Below, piece after piece: positions 15,691 through 24,197 of a stretch of 27,500 bases of DNA. The notes under the pieces were generated by a model. It was not told the origin of the DNA. It made no database searches and saw only the letters and a list, made by a program, of their open reading frames with translations. Source of the DNA: Pseudomonadota bacterium (GTDB taxonomy: Bacteria > Pseudomonadota > Alphaproteobacteria > Rhizobiales > Xanthobacteraceae); contig JAFAFP010000124.1 of the NCBI GenBank assembly GCA_023423415.1, positions 1-27,500 on the forward strand, written 5' to 3'. Position 1 is the stretch's first letter; every line of letters begins with the position of its first letter. The position numbers were made by a program, and so were the translations under genes.

Positions 15691-15714
15691 CATTCCGGGG
15701 TACACGCCGGAATG
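15691..15714. terminator. Hairpin between convergent genes
   Basis: CATTCCGG (15691-15698) and CCGGAATG (15707-15714) form an 8-bp stem with an 8-nt loop in the 58-bp gap between two convergent genes. There is no U-tract. It may be a shared terminator or a palindromic repeat. Confidence 0.45.
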
Positions 15715-15721
15715 AGCGATG

Positions 15722-16828
15722 TCACTGTTGTGCGCTGACGTCCTTCTTCACTGCCAGCAGCACATTCGATTCATTGGGCCGCCAGCGATATCCCATGCCG
15801 AAATCCAGCGGTTTGGCCGGGCCTTTCTTGTAGAGATCGGCCAGCTTCTGCTGATTGCGCCCTGGGAAGATTGCGATCGGTCCGAGATAGCGGCCAAATG
15901 GCGTGAGCTGCCATTGCTCCGGCTTGAAGAACGCAACCGGAATTCCCGAGTCGTCCTGCACGAGATGCTGGCTTTTCCGCAGCAGGAAGTCGCGCACCTC
16001 CGAGAACGAGCCGCTATGCGGCAGATAGGATGCGCTCTTGAGCATCCCGTCGCCCATGCCGAGCGTGTCGGCGAATTTCAGGAAGCCCGAATTCTTTATG
16101 CCAGCGTCAGACACGTCAGTGCTGAAATAATAGAGCGTCTGTTGCGGCGAACCTTCGCCGTTTGACAACACGATCTTGGCGCCCTGCACACCCTTTTGCG
16201 GCGCATTGCCCTCAACGGTCGTCAGCTTGCCTTCGCTATCCAGCGAAACGAGACTGACCTCGTTGATGGTCTTGCCGGAGCGCGCGGCATAGACGAGCAG
16301 GATCGGCAGCGTCCCGGACAACTCGCTCTCGCGCAGATGGTTCTTCATGTTCTTGGTGATGAAGAAGCTGAGCGAGATCGACGAACTCATCGACGTTCGC
16401 AGGTTGCTCAACGACTGGCGGGTGCGCTCATTGATGTCCGGAATACGGCCGACCGGCTCAAGGCCGCTCAACACATAGGTGGACGCCTGCGGATAGAACG
16501 CGTTCGCGTAGAGGAAATCCGGACCGCTGAACATGTAGAACAGCGCACCGCGGCGATCCTTCAGGTTCTCGCTCGCCCAATCACGGATTTTCGACAAGCG
16601 CTGCGACTCGAGTTGCTTCCATGACCCGTCCAGCGCGCGCGCATGCTGCTGCCATGACGGATCTTTCGTCAGCTTCGCCAGCGGCGAGGTCTCAGCGGGC
16701 GTCATGCCGGCGAGATAGCGAGCAGTATCGTTGATGCTGACCTTGTCGGACGCGAGCGCGCCTGGTGCCGAAAACAGCAGCAAGCTTGCGGCCAGAACAG
16801 CGGGCTTCAACGGCGAGATGTTCAGCAT
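15722..16828 (-). CDS. Secreted protein of unknown function
   Basis: A 368-aa protein with a clear signal peptide (about 1-26, cleavage after PGALA). The rest is soluble and mixed alpha/beta, without membrane segments, Cys residues or recognisable catalytic motifs. It contains FYMFSGPDFLYANAFYP (about 97-113) and a helical stretch rich in Ser around 138-155. I do not recognise the domain; similar exported proteins occur in Rhizobiales genomes by general impression only. The ATG at 16828 has only a weak AGG upstream. It is convergent with the Cys-containing protein gene and divergent from the alpha/beta hydrolase gene to its right. Confidence 0.78.
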   Translation of the reverse strand: MLNISPLKPAVLAASLLLFSAPGALASDKVSINDTARYLAGMTPAETSPLAKLTKDPSWQQHARALDGSWKQLESQRLSKIRDWASENLKDRRGALFYMFSGPDFLYANAFYPQASTYVLSGLEPVGRIPDINERTRQSLSNLRTSMSSSISLSFFITKNMKNHLRESELSGTLPILLVYAARSGKTINEVSLVSLDSEGKLTTVEGNAPQKGVQGAKIVLSNGEGSPQQTLYYFSTDVSDAGIKNSGFLKFADTLGMGDGMLKSASYLPHSGSFSEVRDFLLRKSQHLVQDDSGIPVAFFKPEQWQLTPFGRYLGPIAIFPGRNQQKLADLYKKGPAKPLDFGMGYRWRPNESNVLLAVKKDVSAQQ

Positions 16829-17047
16829 CGGGATGGCAGACCTGTGGGGAAGAGGCGGAGACCGTGTCGAACGCTACGGAAACGAGAGTTCCGACCAGGC
16901 CGGGCCACACAAATCGGCTGAGAGGCGCGATTTACCATCTCGTGCTCGTGACCATGCTCCGGTCGTGATTCAATCTTAGGGGGTGCCCGGTTTGATTCGA
17001 TTCGTCCAGCATTGGGGTCTGCCGGACATCGCGCAAGGGTTCGTTAC

Positions 17048-17069
17048 GGGCTTAACAGCCCAATTTTTT
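17048..17069 (+). terminator. Terminator-like hairpin upstream of the alpha/beta hydrolase gene
   Basis: GGGCT (17048-17052), TAAC loop, AGCCC (17057-17061), then AATTTTTT. The 5-bp GC-rich stem followed by six T residues resembles a small intrinsic terminator, ending 15 bp before the preferred GTG start at 17085. It may be a leader attenuator, or chance in an AT-rich promoter. Confidence 0.4.
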
Positions 17070-17084
17070 AGACTCGGAGCGTGC

Positions 17085-18134
17085 GTGAGAGCCACTGGCC
17101 TGAACGCACTGACAGGATTGAGCGCTGCGATCCTGATTCTCACGGCAGCTTTGCCGATGGATCGCGGCATCGTCACGGCAGTGCATGCTACGGAAACGGA
17201 ACACGTCGCTGTGCCGCTGCCACGTCCGCGGCCGACGGCGCGCGTGCCGCGCCCACGGCTGTCCAGCTTTCCCGGCAAGACCGAGGTGATGGAATTCGAG
17301 TCGGCGCCGTTTCCCTATGATGGGAAAAACCCCTTGACCGGAAAGCCGTTCTTTGACGTTTTCTATGACGGCCGCTTCGGACGGCGCGGCGCGCGCGGCC
17401 AGGTCCACTGGGAAAACGTAACCTACACCGACCCGCGTGTGCTGCTTCACGTTCCCAAGGGTTTCGATATCCGCAAGCCTGCGGTGATGGTGGTGTTCTT
17501 CCACGGTCATGGCGCAAAGATCGAACGCGACGTCCGCGACCGCCAGCAGGTGGCGCAGCAAATCACGCGATCGGATGCCAACGCCGTCGTCGTCGCGCCG
17601 CAATTCGCGGTCGACGCCGCCGATTCTTCACCGGGCGCATTCTGGGAGCCCGGCTTCTTTGATGAGTTTTTGAGCGAAGCCAGCGAACAACTGGCAACGA
17701 TGCTGGGGCAGCCACGCGCCGCCCGCACCTTCTTCAAAATGCCGCTGATCTTCATCAGCTATAGCGGCGGCTTTGTGCCGACGGCCTGGGCGATGCGACT
17801 CGGCCATATCAAGGATCGCCTGCGCGGCATCGTGCTGATGGATTCGCTGTACGGCGAAACCGATCGCTTCGAGGACTGGATCGTGAACAACCGCCGTGGC
17901 TTCTTCATCAGCGGCTATCTCAGCTCGACGCGCGCCCGCAATCTCGAACTGCAACGCAGCCTGTCCGACAAAAATATCCCCTACGCAATGTCGTTCAGCG
18001 GCGATCTCAAACCTGGCAGCGTCGTCTTCATCCCCGGACATCCGGAAGACTCGCACCGCGATTATGTGACCCAGGCGTGGACCGTCGATCCCATCGCCGA
18101 CATTCTCAACCGCTTGCCGGAATTCAAACAGTAA
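17085..18134 (+). CDS. Exported alpha/beta-hydrolase-fold protein
   Basis: A 349-aa protein from the chosen GTG. That start gives a compact signal peptide or anchor (about 1-34, ending near VHA) and has GGAGC just upstream; the frame also allows a GTG at 16983, whose extra 34 residues do not look like a signal and would include a terminator-like hairpin. After a Pro/Arg-rich linker (about 40-62) comes an alpha/beta hydrolase core: VVFFHGHGA (about 136-144) as oxyanion loop and FISYSGG (about 223-229) as nucleophile elbow, where S-x-S-G-G replaces the usual G-x-S-x-G. Candidate acid and base are D253 in LMDSLYG and His residues in PGHPEDSHRDY. Substrate unknown. The next gene on the strand lies 93 bp downstream. 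Confidence 0.75.
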   Translation: MRATGLNALTGLSAAILILTAALPMDRGIVTAVHATETEHVAVPLPRPRPTARVPRPRLSSFPGKTEVMEFESAPFPYDGKNPLTGKPFFDVFYDGRFGRRGARGQVHWENVTYTDPRVLLHVPKGFDIRKPAVMVVFFHGHGAKIERDVRDRQQVAQQITRSDANAVVVAPQFAVDAADSSPGAFWEPGFFDEFLSEASEQLATMLGQPRAARTFFKMPLIFISYSGGFVPTAWAMRLGHIKDRLRGIVLMDSLYGETDRFEDWIVNNRRGFFISGYLSSTRARNLELQRSLSDKNIPYAMSFSGDLKPGSVVFIPGHPEDSHRDYVTQAWTVDPIADILNRLPEFKQ

Positions 18135-18227
18135 CTGCCGAATTCGTCGCCCAGGCGCAGAGTCGCGTTTTCGCTGCTTGCGGCCTACATTGTTTCTCGG
18201 GGACCGGTCAGTCTGCGAGGCGCAATC

Positions 18228-18626
18228 ATGAGCGACAGGATTCCGGCAACAAACATTCGATTGAAGCGAGCCTATGATCCGCCGGCCAAGGGCGACGGCA
18301 AACGCATTCTGGTCGATCGGCTATGGCCGCGCGGCGTGAAGAAAGAGACGGCTGCGCTCGATCAATGGGTGAAGGAGATCGCGCCCAGCGACGGACTGCG
18401 TCAGTGGTTCAATCACGAACCCGCCCGGTGGGCCGAGTTCCAACGCCGTTATGCGGACGAATTGAAGGAACATCGCGACCTGATCGGAAGCCTGCGCCAA
18501 CTCGCCCGAAAGGGACCGGTGACGCTTGTTTATGCCGCACGCGATACGGAGCACAACGATGCCGTCGTGCTCCGTCAGGTTCTGCTGGGACATATGCCGG
18601 CCGCAGACAGAGTCAGTCGAACTTGA
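18228..18626 (+). CDS. DUF488 family protein (YeaO-like)
   Basis: A 132-aa cytoplasmic protein with the signatures of the YeaO branch of DUF488: IRLKRAYDPPAKGDGKRILVDRLWPRGVKKE near the N-terminus, APSDGLRQWFNHEPARW in the middle and VTLVYAARDTEHNDAVVL near the C-terminus. The length is normal for the family. Function is not established. The stop codon lies inside the 3' end of the convergent binding-protein gene, a 14-bp tail-to-tail overlap. Confidence 0.88.
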   Translation: MSDRIPATNIRLKRAYDPPAKGDGKRILVDRLWPRGVKKETAALDQWVKEIAPSDGLRQWFNHEPARWAEFQRRYADELKEHRDLIGSLRQLARKGPVTLVYAARDTEHNDAVVLRQVLLGHMPAADRVSRT

Positions 18627-19587
18627 TCATGAACTTTGTGACATCGACTTTCTCGGAAAGAATCTTATTGTCCGAGGAGAAGTCGATGAATTTCTGAAAC
18701 TCGGCCACATTGGCGGGTGTCAGATCCTTGACCATGGTGAAGCCGACCAGCGGAATCGTGGTTGCGACTTCCGGCGGCGTCAGCGTATTGCCGACGAGAT
18801 ATTTGCGAGCCTCATCCGGATTGGCCTTGATGAACTCGATCGCCTTGGCCCAGCCGGCGATGAAGCGTTTGGCGACATCCGGCTTCTGCTTGGCGAATTC
18901 CTGGGTAATCACAGTACCGGCCGCGTAACCGTTGGCCTTCGGGTTGCCCAGGATGTATTTCGAAATCAGACCGGCTTCGACCGTCTTGCCGACGCCGTTC
19001 TTGCGCATCACCGAACCGGGCGGCTCAAGGGTATAGCCGCCATCGAAGGTGCCGGCCGTGATGGCGCCGACATGCTGACCGATATCGAGCTGATCGAGCG
19101 AGTAATCGCCATCCTTCAAACCATTCGCGGCCAGCACCGCCTTCGCCATCGTCACGTTGGCCGGGCCGGGAGCAACGAACAGCTTCTTGCCCTTGAAGTC
19201 AGCCAGCGTCTTGATCTCGAGCCCGTTGCGGACGACGAACTGCTCCATCACGTAATCGGCGTTCTGGCTGTTGATCGCGATATACATCGCGCAACCCGGC
19301 TTCTTGATATTGGCGTTGATGCCCTCGATCGTGACCATGTTCGAAGCGGCATCGATCTGGTTGCCGATCAGCGCCGCAACATTGGCGGTGCCGCCGACGA
19401 GCCGCGTCTGCTCGATCTCGATGTTCTGTTCTTTGAAAAAACCCTTCTCGATGCCGACATAGAGCGGCAACGACGCGCTGACCGGATTAACGCCGACGCG
19501 CACTTTATCAGCGGCGACGGCGGGTGCGGCGAGCACAACAGCCGTGATCAGGGCCAAACCTGCCCATACCTGACGACAGGACACCAT
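18613..19587 (-). CDS. ABC transporter substrate-binding protein, NMT1/SsuA/TauA family (orphan)
   Basis: A 324-aa periplasmic binding protein with a signal peptide (about 1-26, cleavage after APAVA). It has the typical opening DKVRVGVNPVSASLPLYVGIEKGFFKEQNIEIE and a central segment of the kind DFKGKKLFVAPGPANV. Family substrates include sulfonates, nitrate, pyrimidine precursors and aromatic compounds; the ligand here cannot be assigned. The ATG at 19587 follows GGAGG by 5 nt; a GTG one codon earlier is too close. No ABC permease or ATPase gene is adjacent, so partners must be elsewhere. It overlaps the DUF488 gene by 14 bp at the 3' ends. Confidence 0.9.
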   Translation of the reverse strand: MVSCRQVWAGLALITAVVLAAPAVAADKVRVGVNPVSASLPLYVGIEKGFFKEQNIEIEQTRLVGGTANVAALIGNQIDAASNMVTIEGINANIKKPGCAMYIAINSQNADYVMEQFVVRNGLEIKTLADFKGKKLFVAPGPANVTMAKAVLAANGLKDGDYSLDQLDIGQHVGAITAGTFDGGYTLEPPGSVMRKNGVGKTVEAGLISKYILGNPKANGYAAGTVITQEFAKQKPDVAKRFIAGWAKAIEFIKANPDEARKYLVGNTLTPPEVATTIPLVGFTMVKDLTPANVAEFQKFIDFSSDNKILSEKVDVTKFMIKFD

Positions 19588-19597
19588 CACAACCTCC

Positions 19598-19615
19598 GCA
19601 GGGTTCAGACCCTGC
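19598..19615 (-). promoter_or_regulatory. Hairpin abutting the ribosome binding site of the orphan binding protein
   Basis: GCAGGGT (19598-19604) and ACCCTGC (19609-19615) make a 7-bp stem with a 4-nt loop, ending directly next to the GGAGG of the minus-strand gene. It could stabilise the 5' end of the mRNA or affect ribosome access. It may equally be chance. Confidence 0.35.
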
Positions 19616-19685
19616 AGATGTGACTATGACTTGCGCATAGGTTCAAGCCTGGTTTTTGGGCCTTCGCTGCGCGGCCATCAGATTT

Positions 19686-19736
19686 CTGGCTCTGTCTTTC
19701 AGAGCCAGTCTGGCGACAGCTTCACGCTGCCGCCAG
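19686..19736 (-). terminator. Tandem hairpins after the RND pump gene
   Basis: Two stems follow the RND stop codon on the minus strand: CTGGCGGCAGC with GCTGTCGCCAG (19710-19736, one mismatch, loop of 5), then CTGGCTCT with AGAGCCAG (19686-19708, perfect, loop of 7). The second is followed by AAATCT rather than a U-run. Together they probably end or protect the efflux operon transcript. Confidence 0.55.
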
Positions 19737-19746
19737 CACTTTCGCA

Positions 19747-22700
19747 TTATCCATGCTCGGCTGCGATCGCCGGTTCATGCACAGGAACCTTGCCGTGCGA
19801 CGGCAAAGGCTTGTTTCCCGACGCAGCCCGCAGCAGCACATAGAACACGGGGGTCAGGAACAGGCCGAACGCGGTCACACCGATCATGCCGGCAAACACC
19901 GCAACGCCCATCGCCTGGCGCATTTCCGCGCCCGCGCCTGTCGCCAACACCAGCGGCAGCACACCCATGATGAAGGCGAGCGAGGTCATCAGGATGGGGC
20001 GGAGCCGCAACCGGCTTGCCTCCACCGCCGCCTGGAACGGCGTACGTCCGGCAAACTCAAGCTCGCGCGCGAACTCGACAATCAAGATCGAGTTCTTGGC
20101 GGACAACCCGACCAGCACGATCAGACCGATCTGCGTGAAGATGTTGTTGTCGCCGCCCGAGAGCCACACGCCGGTCATCGCCGCCAGCAATGCCGTCGGC
20201 ACGATCATGATGATGGAGAGCGGCAGTGCCAGACTCTCATACAGAGCGGCCAGCACCAGAAAGACGAGGAAGACCGCAAGCGGGAACACCCACAAGGCCG
20301 AGTTTCCAGCCAGAATTTCCTGATAGGTCAGTTCCGTCCATTCGAAATCGAAGCCCTTCGGCAACGTCTCAGCCGCAATCTGCGCAATGGCAGCCTGCGC
20401 CTGCCCGGTCGAATAGCCGGGCGCTGCGCCGCCGTTGATGTCGGCGGTCAGGAAGCCGTTGTAGCGCATCGCACGTTCCGGTCCCGCGCTTGACTTGACG
20501 CGCAGCACCGCCGCCAGCGGCACCATTTCGCCCGACGCCGAGCGAACCTTGAGCTGTCCCACGTCGTCGGCACGCGCCCGGAACTGCGCATCGGCCTGCA
20601 CACGCACCGAGTACGTGCGCCCGAAGCGGTTGAAGTCGTTCGCATACAGCGAGCCAAGATAGATCTGCATGGTCTCGAAGATGTCGGTCACGGCGACGCC
20701 GAGTTGGCGCGCCTTGACGCGATCGATGTCGGCGTAAAGCTGCGGCACGTTGACCTGATAGCCTGAGAACATGCCGACCAGTTCCGGCGACTTCATCGCC
20801 CGGGCGAGGAATGCCTTGGTGGCTTCATCCAGCGCTTCATAGCCAAGACCGGCGCGATCCTCGATCTGCAGCTTGAAGCCGCCGATCGTACCGAGGCCGG
20901 CCACCGGCGGCGGCGGGAACATGGCGATAAAGGCTTCCTGGATCGCGCTGTATTTCTGATTGAGCTGCAACGCGATCGCATTGCCGCTGAGTCCGGGCGA
21001 GCGTCGCTCCTCGAACGGCTTCAGCATCGCAAACACGATGCCGGCGTTCGATGAGTTGGTGAACCCGTTGATCGACAATCCGGGAAACGCGATGGCGCCT
21101 TCCACACCCGGCGTCTGCAGCGCAATGTCGGTCATGCGCCGGATCACTTCATCCGTGCGGTCGAGCGTGGCGCCGTCGGGCAGTTGTGCAAACCCGACGA
21201 GATATTGTTTGTCCTGACCCGGCACGAAGCCGCCGGGGACAGCACGGAACATCACAACCGTCAGCCCGATCAGGACGACATAGATGCCCATCATGATCGC
21301 CTTGCGCGACAGAAGCTGTCTCACACTGCCGGCATAGCCCTCCGATCCACGACGGAAGGCATAATTGAAGCCGCGGAACAGCCAGCCGAAAGCGTAATCC
21401 ATCATGCGCGTCAGCCGATCCTTCGGCGCGTCATGCGACTTCAGCAGCAACGCCGAGAACGCCGGCGACAGGGTCAGCGAGTTGATCGCCGAGATCACCG
21501 TTGAGATTGCGATGGTCAAGGCGAACTGCTTGTAGAACTGTCCGGTCAAACCGCTGATGAACGCGAGCGGCACGAACACCGCACACAGCACGAGCGCAAT
21601 CGCGATGATCGGCCCGGAGACCTCGCTCATGGCGCGATAGGTCGCCTCGCGCGGAGACAGCCCCTCCTCGATGTTACGCTCCACATTCTCCACAACGACG
21701 ATGGCGTCATCGACCACGATGCCGATCGCCAACACCAGCCCGAACAGCGACAGCGCGTTGATGGAAAAGCCGAATACGTACATCACGGCAAAGGTACCGA
21801 TGATCGAAACCGGCACCGCCAGCAACGGGATGATCGAGGCACGCCAGGTCTGCAGGAACAGGATCACCACCAGGACGACCAGCGCGATCGCTTCGAGCAG
21901 CGTGTGAACCACCGCCCGGATCGAGGCGCGCACAAATTGCGTCGGGTCGTACGCAATCGAATAATCGACGCCCTCCGGCATGTTCTTCTTCATGTCGGCC
22001 ATCGCGGTACGGACATTGTCCGAGATCGCGATCGCATTCGACGACGGAGCCTGGAAGATGCCGATCGCCACCGCGGATTTGTTATCCAGCAGTGACCGCA
22101 GGGCATATTCCGACGCGCCGAGTTCGATCCGCGCGATGTCACGCAGCCGCGTCACGTCGCCGTTCGCGCCGCTCTTGACGACGATCTCGCCAAATTCCTC
22201 CTCGCTTTGCAGACGCCCTTGCGCATTGATGGAGAGCTGCAGGTCAAGGCCCGGCAATCCCGGCGACGCGCCAACCACGCCGGCCGCGGCCTGCACGTTC
22301 TGCGCACGGATCTCGCGCACCACATCGCTCGCCGACAGACAACGCTCGGCGATCTTCTGCGGGTCAAGCCAGACGCGCATCGAGTAGTCGCCCGCGCCCC
22401 ACATCAGCACCTGACCGACGCCATCGATCCGCGCCAGCCGATCCTTCACGTTCAGGATCGCGTAGTTGCGCAGATAGGTCATGTCGTAGCGATCGTTCGG
22501 CGACAGCAGATGGACGACCATCGTCAGATCGGGCGAGCTCTTGACCGTGGTGATGCCGAGACGGCGCACCTCCTCCGGCAGTCGCGGCTCAGCCTGCGCG
22601 ACGCGATTCTGAACGAGTTGCTGCGCCTTGTCGGGATCGGTCCCGAGCTTGAAGGTGACGGTCAGCATCATCAGACCGTCGGTCGTTGCCTGGCTGCTCA

Positions 22701-22938
22701 TATAGAGCATGCCTTCGACGCCGTTGATCTGCTCCTCGATCGGCGTCGCCACTGTCTCCGCAATCACTTTCGGATTGGCGCCCGGATATTGCGCACGCAC
22801 CACCACCGACGGCGGCGCAACCTCCGGATATTCCGAGATCGGAATAACGCGCAGCGCCAGCAATCCGGCAAGGAAGATCAGCACCGACAGCACGCCGGCA
22901 AAAATCGGCCGGTCGATGAAAAATCGAGACAGGTTCAT
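19747..22938 (-). CDS. RND multidrug efflux pump, inner-membrane HAE1 family (MexF-like)
   Basis: A 1063-aa proton-driven efflux transporter of the inner membrane, full length for AcrB/MexF. It starts MNLSRFFIDRPIFAGVLSVL, has the first membrane helix followed by ISEYPEVAPPSVVVRAQYPG, and carries the proton-relay Asp pair in GIVVDDAIVVVENVERN (about 404-420). A second half begins near 540, with the duplicated 12-helix layout and two large periplasmic loops. The ATG has GGAGGGG about 5-6 nt upstream. N-terminal sequence detail (PGANPKVIAETVA, MLYMSSQATTDG, SPDLTMVVHL) is closest to MexF. It forms an operon with the membrane fusion protein; no outer-membrane channel gene is nearby, so it probably uses a TolC/OprM-type protein encoded elsewhere. 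Confidence 0.96.
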   Translation of the reverse strand: MNLSRFFIDRPIFAGVLSVLIFLAGLLALRVIPISEYPEVAPPSVVVRAQYPGANPKVIAETVATPIEEQINGVEGMLYMSSQATTDGLMMLTVTFKLGTDPDKAQQLVQNRVAQAEPRLPEEVRRLGITTVKSSPDLTMVVHLLSPNDRYDMTYLRNYAILNVKDRLARIDGVGQVLMWGAGDYSMRVWLDPQKIAERCLSASDVVREIRAQNVQAAAGVVGASPGLPGLDLQLSINAQGRLQSEEEFGEIVVKSGANGDVTRLRDIARIELGASEYALRSLLDNKSAVAIGIFQAPSSNAIAISDNVRTAMADMKKNMPEGVDYSIAYDPTQFVRASIRAVVHTLLEAIALVVLVVILFLQTWRASIIPLLAVPVSIIGTFAVMYVFGFSINALSLFGLVLAIGIVVDDAIVVVENVERNIEEGLSPREATYRAMSEVSGPIIAIALVLCAVFVPLAFISGLTGQFYKQFALTIAISTVISAINSLTLSPAFSALLLKSHDAPKDRLTRMMDYAFGWLFRGFNYAFRRGSEGYAGSVRQLLSRKAIMMGIYVVLIGLTVVMFRAVPGGFVPGQDKQYLVGFAQLPDGATLDRTDEVIRRMTDIALQTPGVEGAIAFPGLSINGFTNSSNAGIVFAMLKPFEERRSPGLSGNAIALQLNQKYSAIQEAFIAMFPPPPVAGLGTIGGFKLQIEDRAGLGYEALDEATKAFLARAMKSPELVGMFSGYQVNVPQLYADIDRVKARQLGVAVTDIFETMQIYLGSLYANDFNRFGRTYSVRVQADAQFRARADDVGQLKVRSASGEMVPLAAVLRVKSSAGPERAMRYNGFLTADINGGAAPGYSTGQAQAAIAQIAAETLPKGFDFEWTELTYQEILAGNSALWVFPLAVFLVFLVLAALYESLALPLSIIMIVPTALLAAMTGVWLSGGDNNIFTQIGLIVLVGLSAKNSILIVEFARELEFAGRTPFQAAVEASRLRLRPILMTSLAFIMGVLPLVLATGAGAEMRQAMGVAVFAGMIGVTAFGLFLTPVFYVLLRAASGNKPLPSHGKVPVHEPAIAAEHG

Positions 22939-22989
22939 GTCGCCCCTCCCCCGCGCATTCGCGGTGGGATTATTGCAATGAGAAATGGA

Positions 22990-24180
22990 TCAGTTGGACG
23001 AAGCCCGCGTGTCCATGGACACGAGCTGCGGTTCGACGACGGCGCCGGGACGCACGCGGTGCAATCCATTCACGACGATGCGCTCGCCGTTCTTCAAACC
23101 TTGCGTGATGATCCGCAGCCCTTCGATGGCCGGGCCAAGCACCACTTCGCGGTACGTCGCCTTGTTGTCGCCGTCCACGACCAGGACGAATTTCTTGTCC
23201 TGATCGGTACCGATGGCGCGTTCGGTAACCGCCAAGGCAGCCGCGGATTTCGCCTGCCCCATGCGAAGCCGTGCGAATTGCCCTGGAATCAGCCGGCCAT
23301 CCGGATTGTCGAATACGGCGCGGACGCGAACGGTGCCGGTGCGGGCATCGAACTGGTTATCGATCAACTGCATCTTGCCTTTGAACACCGCGCCGTTGCT
23401 GGTGACCGTGCTCATTTCCACCGGGATGCGGCCGATCTGATTATAGTCGTGTCCGTTATCGCTGAGCGATTGGAGTGCACGCGACAGGATCTGCTCATCG
23501 ACATTGAAGCTGGCATAGATCGGATTGACCGACACAAGCGTCGTCAGCACCGGAGCACCTGGGCCAGCCGCCACAAGATTTCCCGCCGTGATCTCAAGCT
23601 TGCCAACGCGACCGGACACCGGCGCGCGGACTTGCGTGTAATCGAGATTGAGCTTGGCCGCCTGCAGCGTCGCCTGCGCGGCACGCAGATTGGCTTCGGC
23701 CTCACGATGCGCGTTCAGGCGTTGATCGAGATCGCGTTGCGAGATCGTGCGCGTATCGGAAAGCTGCTGACCGCGCTCCATTTCGCTTTTCGTCAGCAAC
23801 ACGCGGGCCTGAGCCGCAACCACCTGCGCTTCCGCACGCTCCACATCGGCGGCATAGGGCGCCGGATCAATGGTGATCAAGAGATCGTTCTGCTTCACCA
23901 GCGCGCCTTCGCGGAAATGCACGGCCTCAACCGCACCGGCGACGCGCGAGCGCACTTCAACGCGTTCGATCGCTTCAAGACGACCGGAAAATTCCTCCCA
24001 CAACGCGACATCGCGCTGCTGAACGACCGAAACCGACACCGGCAGCACGGCAGGCTTGGCCGCAGCTTCATCGCTGGCAGCAGAATTGGAGGATGAAAGG
24101 ATTGCCGCAGCCGTTCCGGCCAGCGCCAGAACGGCAACACTTCCCAGCAGCAATCTCCGTCGCATGGATGACATCGTCAT
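22990..24180 (-). CDS. RND efflux membrane fusion protein (MexE-like periplasmic adaptor)
   Basis: A 396-aa HlyD/AcrA-type adaptor linking the RND pump to an outer-membrane channel. An N-terminal signal or anchor helix (about 8-28) is followed by the lipoyl half-motif ERVEVRSRVAGAVEAVHFREG, a coiled-coil hairpin (about 108-175, rich in Ala/Glu/Gln), the second lipoyl half YTQVRAPVSGRVGKLEITAG, and beta-barrel and membrane-proximal domains. There is no lipobox Cys, so it is anchored by the uncleaved helix or is soluble. The ATG at 24180 has AGGGG 7 nt upstream; the frame continues upstream but overlaps the esterase gene. It begins 17 bp after that gene and ends 51 bp before the pump gene. Confidence 0.94.
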   Translation of the reverse strand: MTMSSMRRRLLLGSVAVLALAGTAAAILSSSNSAASDEAAAKPAVLPVSVSVVQQRDVALWEEFSGRLEAIERVEVRSRVAGAVEAVHFREGALVKQNDLLITIDPAPYAADVERAEAQVVAAQARVLLTKSEMERGQQLSDTRTISQRDLDQRLNAHREAEANLRAAQATLQAAKLNLDYTQVRAPVSGRVGKLEITAGNLVAAGPGAPVLTTLVSVNPIYASFNVDEQILSRALQSLSDNGHDYNQIGRIPVEMSTVTSNGAVFKGKMQLIDNQFDARTGTVRVRAVFDNPDGRLIPGQFARLRMGQAKSAAALAVTERAIGTDQDKKFVLVVDGDNKATYREVVLGPAIEGLRIITQGLKNGERIVVNGLHRVRPGAVVEPQLVSMDTRASSN

Positions 24181-24197
24181 TGTCGAACCCCTGGCTC

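Noticed and set aside
22207..24096. Plus-strand open frame of about 629 codons opposite the RND and membrane fusion genes
   Set aside because: It runs antisense across two conserved efflux genes and the gap between them; composition is Arg/His-rich with no recognisable motif.
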